A stretch of 7,620 nt of DNA from an uncultured Pirellulaceae bacterium (GTDB lineage: Bacteria; Planctomycetota; Planctomycetia; Pirellulales; Pirellulaceae): assembly GCA_947258905.1 (NCBI GenBank), contig CAMYKF010000001.1, forward strand, positions 1-7,620, given 5' to 3'. A program made the position numbers and the translations under genes. The notes under the pieces were generated by a model that did not search any database, was not told the origin of the DNA, and was given only the letters and a program-made list of their open reading frames with translations. This document shows positions 5,390 through 7,620 of the stretch, piece by piece (the first letter of the stretch is position 1; every line of letters starts with the position of its first letter).

Positions 5390-6994
5390 ATGAATGAAAC
5401 ATTACCGGATCCGCAGCAGCAGGCTGCCGAGAATCCGGAAGAAGAACATCTGGACGAGGCCGATGGCCGTCGTTTTCTGCTTTTTCAGGTGATGCCCAGC
5501 TGGCTGACCAGTTTCCTGGTTCACATCATCTTGATCATCGTGCTGGCCATTGCCGCCTGGCAGATTCCTGGCAAAACGATGGTCAGTCTGGAATCCGGCG
5601 AAGCGACGACGGATGTCACGGCGTTTGAGGATCTGAGTTTCGACATGGAAGAATCCTCCGACATGCTCGAGCAGAATTCGGAAGTGGAAAACACCAACGA
5701 GGAAGAACTGATCGAAACGGTCGAGTACACCGAGATCGAGGAAGAATACGAAGCCGAGATGCCTTCGTTGATGGAACCGACCGATAACTTCGGCGCGGTG
5801 GAAGAAGAAGCCACCCAGCCGACTGGCGTGATGCCGGGTGGCTCGGGTCAGCTCTCCGGTCGCAGCGAATCGGAACGCATGAAACATGTGCGGCAAAATG
5901 GTGGCAACGCCGCCAGTGAAAACGCCGTCAAGCTGGCCCTGGAATGGCTGGCCGCCCACCAGTTGCCCAACGGCAGCTGGAACTTCGATCACCGGCTGGC
6001 CCCCGGCGCGCCCCTGTCGCCCAATCCGGGCGACTTTACCGAAGCCCCCAACGCTGCCACGTCGATGGCCCTGCTGTGTTTCCTGGGGGCCGGGCAAACG
6101 CACGTCGAAGGCGATTACAAGGACGTCGTGGAAAAGGGACTGGCCTTTTTGCTGAACAACGGAGTCCGCACGCGGCACGGTTTGACTTTCGAAGAAGATC
6201 AGGGCGGTTTGTACAACCACGGTCTGGCCGCCATTGCCCTCTGCGAAACCTACGCCATGACCGACGATATCCGCTTTGCCGCGCCCGCCCAGGAAGCGTT
6301 GCGTTACATCGAATATTCGCAGGACCCGATCGGTGGCGGCTGGCGTTACGAACCCAAACAGGCCGGCGACACCTCGGCCGTCGGCTGGCAGATCATGGCG
6401 CTCAAGTCGGCGCACATGTGCGGTCTGGAAGTCGACCCGGATGTGATCCGCATGGCACGGCGGTTTCTGAATTTCGTGTCGACCGAAAGCGGCACGTTTT
6501 ACGGCTACACGCATCCGGTCGAGGAGCGACCACCCCGCAAGGGCGTGACGTCCGTCGGTCTGTTGAGCCAGATGTATCTGGGCTGGACCAAAGACAATCC
6601 GGCGCTGACGGCCGGCGTGAAATGGATCGGCGAACGGGGTCCCCACGTCGGGGACTGGAAACCGGACATGACGTCCCTGAGTGAAGCCGAAAAGCCCCGT
6701 TTCCGCTGCGGCATGTACTACAACTACTACGCGACGCAATTGATGCGGCAGTACGGCGGCGAGAAATGGGACAAATGGAATATGGAAATGCGCGATTTTC
6801 TGATCGCCACCCAGGCCACCCAGGGCGGTTCCAAAGGCAGCTGGTTTTTCCAGGACCCCGACGAAGGCGGTTACATTCACGGTGGCCGGCTGTACGCCAC
6901 CACCCTGGCCTGCATGACGCTGGAAGTCTACTACCGCTATCTGCCCCTGTACGACGACGAGCAAACCTCCGAAGCCGAGTTCGAACTCGACTAG
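5390..6994 (+). CDS. Membrane-anchored terpenoid-cyclase/prenyltransferase-fold (alpha-toroid) protein
   Basis: This 534-residue protein of unknown substrate starts with an acidic cytosolic tail. One membrane helix follows at about 37-58 (PSWLTSFLVHIILIIVLAIA), then a strongly acidic, Glu-rich stalk (about 70-145). Residues 170-521 form a repeat domain of the squalene-cyclase/prenyltransferase type. Repeat signatures include LPNGSWNF (192-199), GGLYNHGLAAIAL (272-284), GGGWRYEP (315-322), GDTSAVGWQIMALKSA (326-341), GVTSVGLLSQMYLGW (385-399), YYNYYATQLM (443-452) and GSWFFQ (483-488), with GGRLYATTLACMTLEVYYRY (498-517) closing the domain. I see no DxDD motif of squalene-hopene cyclases, so cyclisation of squalene is unlikely; the domain would sit outside the inner membrane. 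Similar proteins are common in planctomycetes as 'prenyltransferase/squalene oxidase repeat' proteins without known function. It is monocistronic on the visible evidence, with its own promoter and leader. Confidence 0.87.
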   Translation: MNETLPDPQQQAAENPEEEHLDEADGRRFLLFQVMPSWLTSFLVHIILIIVLAIAAWQIPGKTMVSLESGEATTDVTAFEDLSFDMEESSDMLEQNSEVENTNEEELIETVEYTEIEEEYEAEMPSLMEPTDNFGAVEEEATQPTGVMPGGSGQLSGRSESERMKHVRQNGGNAASENAVKLALEWLAAHQLPNGSWNFDHRLAPGAPLSPNPGDFTEAPNAATSMALLCFLGAGQTHVEGDYKDVVEKGLAFLLNNGVRTRHGLTFEEDQGGLYNHGLAAIALCETYAMTDDIRFAAPAQEALRYIEYSQDPIGGGWRYEPKQAGDTSAVGWQIMALKSAHMCGLEVDPDVIRMARRFLNFVSTESGTFYGYTHPVEERPPRKGVTSVGLLSQMYLGWTKDNPALTAGVKWIGERGPHVGDWKPDMTSLSEAEKPRFRCGMYYNYYATQLMRQYGGEKWDKWNMEMRDFLIATQATQGGSKGSWFFQDPDEGGYIHGGRLYATTLACMTLEVYYRYLPLYDDEQTSEAEFELD

Positions 6995-7261
6995 ATCGCT
7001 TAAAACCCCAATCTGGTATTTAGTCGTAGACGAGGTCACGAGTCCTTCCCCGTTTACCCTGCAAAACAGGACTCGTAGCCTCGTTCACTACGTTTTACAA
7101 AATGGCTCCTCGGAAGTCTGGCGCTACGCCCGGGGCTCTCGCCTTATCAGCCTGGAACCAGGCACGCGGCGGCTGCGTATTTGAACTGGTCCATGCCTTG
7201 ACGCAAAATAGAGAAGGAAGCCTTGCCGCCGTCTTTCCCGTCAACTTTTCAGGTAACTTCA
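6995..7261. other. Intergenic region between the toroid-protein and WD40 genes
   Basis: This region has no supported gene. It holds the long inverted repeat at 7026-7091, described separately. A short perfect palindrome, GCCTGG-AA-CCAGGC, lies at 7150-7163. A weak plus-strand promoter-like pair, TTGAAC (7181-7186) and CAAAAT (7204-7209), has 17-base spacing and could serve the WD40 gene. The segment GGAAGTCTGGCGCTACGC (7111-7128) has the look of a fragment of an intergenic repeat, but no partner is visible here. Confidence 0.45.
7026..7091. repeat. Long interrupted inverted repeat (hairpin element)
   Basis: The left arm ACGAGGTCACGAGTCCT (7030-7046) pairs with the right arm AGGACTCGTAGCCTCGT (7068-7084). 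That gives nine perfect pairs, a two-base interruption (one mismatch, one possible G-U), then six more pairs around a 21-base loop. Outside this, GTAG (7026-7029) can pair with CTAC (7088-7091) past a small bulge. It sits 32 bases after the toroid-protein stop. No T run follows directly, so it is not a textbook intrinsic terminator. It may be a REP-like dispersed element or a transcript-end stabilising hairpin. Confidence 0.6.
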
Positions 7262-7620
7262 TTGGCACCCATTCGTCCTGCAGTGCGATTGACCACGATC
7301 CTTGCGGGACTGATCTGTTCGCTGACTCCTGCCGTGCCGGCCCTCGCACAACCGGCGGGCGGGGGGGCGACGTTCCGTGTGTTGCATTCGCTGGGCGACC
7401 AGAACCGTGTACAGACCGGCATGATTCGCAACGTCCTGCTACTCAGCGACGGGACGCAGGCGTTGACGTGCGGCACCGATGGCTGCGTGTGCTTGTGGGA
7501 CATCGACCGTCAAACGATTATTCGACGCTTTGCCGATGAAGATTCCATCATCGCCTACTGCATGGCATTGACCGCCGATGAGAAACGCCTGATTACGGCA
7601 GGGCAGGGCCAGCGTGTCCA
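7262..7620 (+). CDS. Secreted WD40-repeat protein, N-terminal part (runs off window)
   Basis: The frame is open to the window end, giving 119 complete codons. The N-terminus is a clear signal peptide: Arg-containing start, hydrophobic core LTTILAGLICSL, and a cleavage site after PALA before QPAGG. A first WD40 blade follows, with MIRNVLLLSDGTQALTCGTD and then GCVCLWDID, the typical WD ending. A second begins at SIIAYCMALTADEKRLITAG. WD40 propellers are protein-interaction scaffolds; the partner is unknown. No ATG is available before the signal peptide. Candidate starts are TTG at 7262 (chosen; AGG seven to eight bases upstream, 30-residue signal peptide), GTG at 7283 (MRLTTILAG, shorter) and TTG at 7223 (AAGGAAG just upstream). 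The preceding in-frame stop is at 7199-7201. An ATG-initiated frame at 7102-7539 overlaps in another frame and has none of these features. Confidence 0.75.
   Translation, partial: MAPIRPAVRLTTILAGLICSLTPAVPALAQPAGGGATFRVLHSLGDQNRVQTGMIRNVLLLSDGTQALTCGTDGCVCLWDIDRQTIIRRFADEDSIIAYCMALTADEKRLITAGQGQRV

Noticed and set aside
5402..7039. 545-residue open frame on the minus strand opposite the toroid-protein gene
   Set aside because: It is rich in His, Gln, Arg and Val with no domain pattern, and mirrors the codon bias of the plus-strand gene, whose repeat motifs and ribosome binding site are clear.
7102..7539. 145-residue plus-strand frame overlapping the WD40 gene, starting with ATG
   Set aside because: No recognisable domain. 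The overlapping frame encodes a signal peptide and WD40 blades and stays open to the window end.

Overview
The window looks like a chromosomal segment from a GC-rich planctomycete, probably of the Pirellulaceae type. This is inferred from gene content and protein style; no marker gene settles it. The clues are an ECF sigma factor with an arginine-rich linker next to a membrane-anchored anti-sigma-like protein carrying a very long acidic low-complexity region, a membrane-anchored protein with a terpenoid-cyclase-type alpha-toroid fold, a secreted WD40 protein, and weak or absent Shine-Dalgarno sequences at most starts.

Four genes lie on the minus strand and read, in order of transcription, panC (pantothenate synthetase), lgt (prolipoprotein diacylglyceryl transferase), an ECF sigma factor and a zinc-less anti-sigma-like membrane protein. 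panC and lgt are 13 bases apart and probably form one operon. The sigma gene follows after 192 bases that contain a good match to an ECF-type promoter (GGAACTT, 16 bases, GTCGAA) directly against its start codon. This suggests an autoregulated sigma/anti-sigma pair whose transcript may be nearly leaderless.

Two genes lie on the plus strand, divergent from panC across a 360-base intergenic region. The first encodes a single-pass membrane protein with a Glu-rich stalk and a squalene-cyclase/prenyltransferase-type toroid domain without the DxDD catalytic motif. Its leader has an extended -10 promoter, a C-rich and almost G-free stretch, a 6-bp hairpin and a clear GAGGA ribosome binding site. The second starts about 270 bases further on and is cut off by the window end. 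It is a secreted WD40-repeat protein that begins with a non-ATG codon. The gap between them holds a long interrupted inverted repeat.

No tRNA, rRNA, CRISPR array, transposase or phage gene was seen. The points most worth a second look are the PDZ-like insertion in the presumed periplasmic head of Lgt, the ECF promoter abutting the sigma start, the cysteine-free anti-sigma protein with its unusual architecture, the DxDD-less membrane-tethered toroid protein, and the intergenic inverted repeat.
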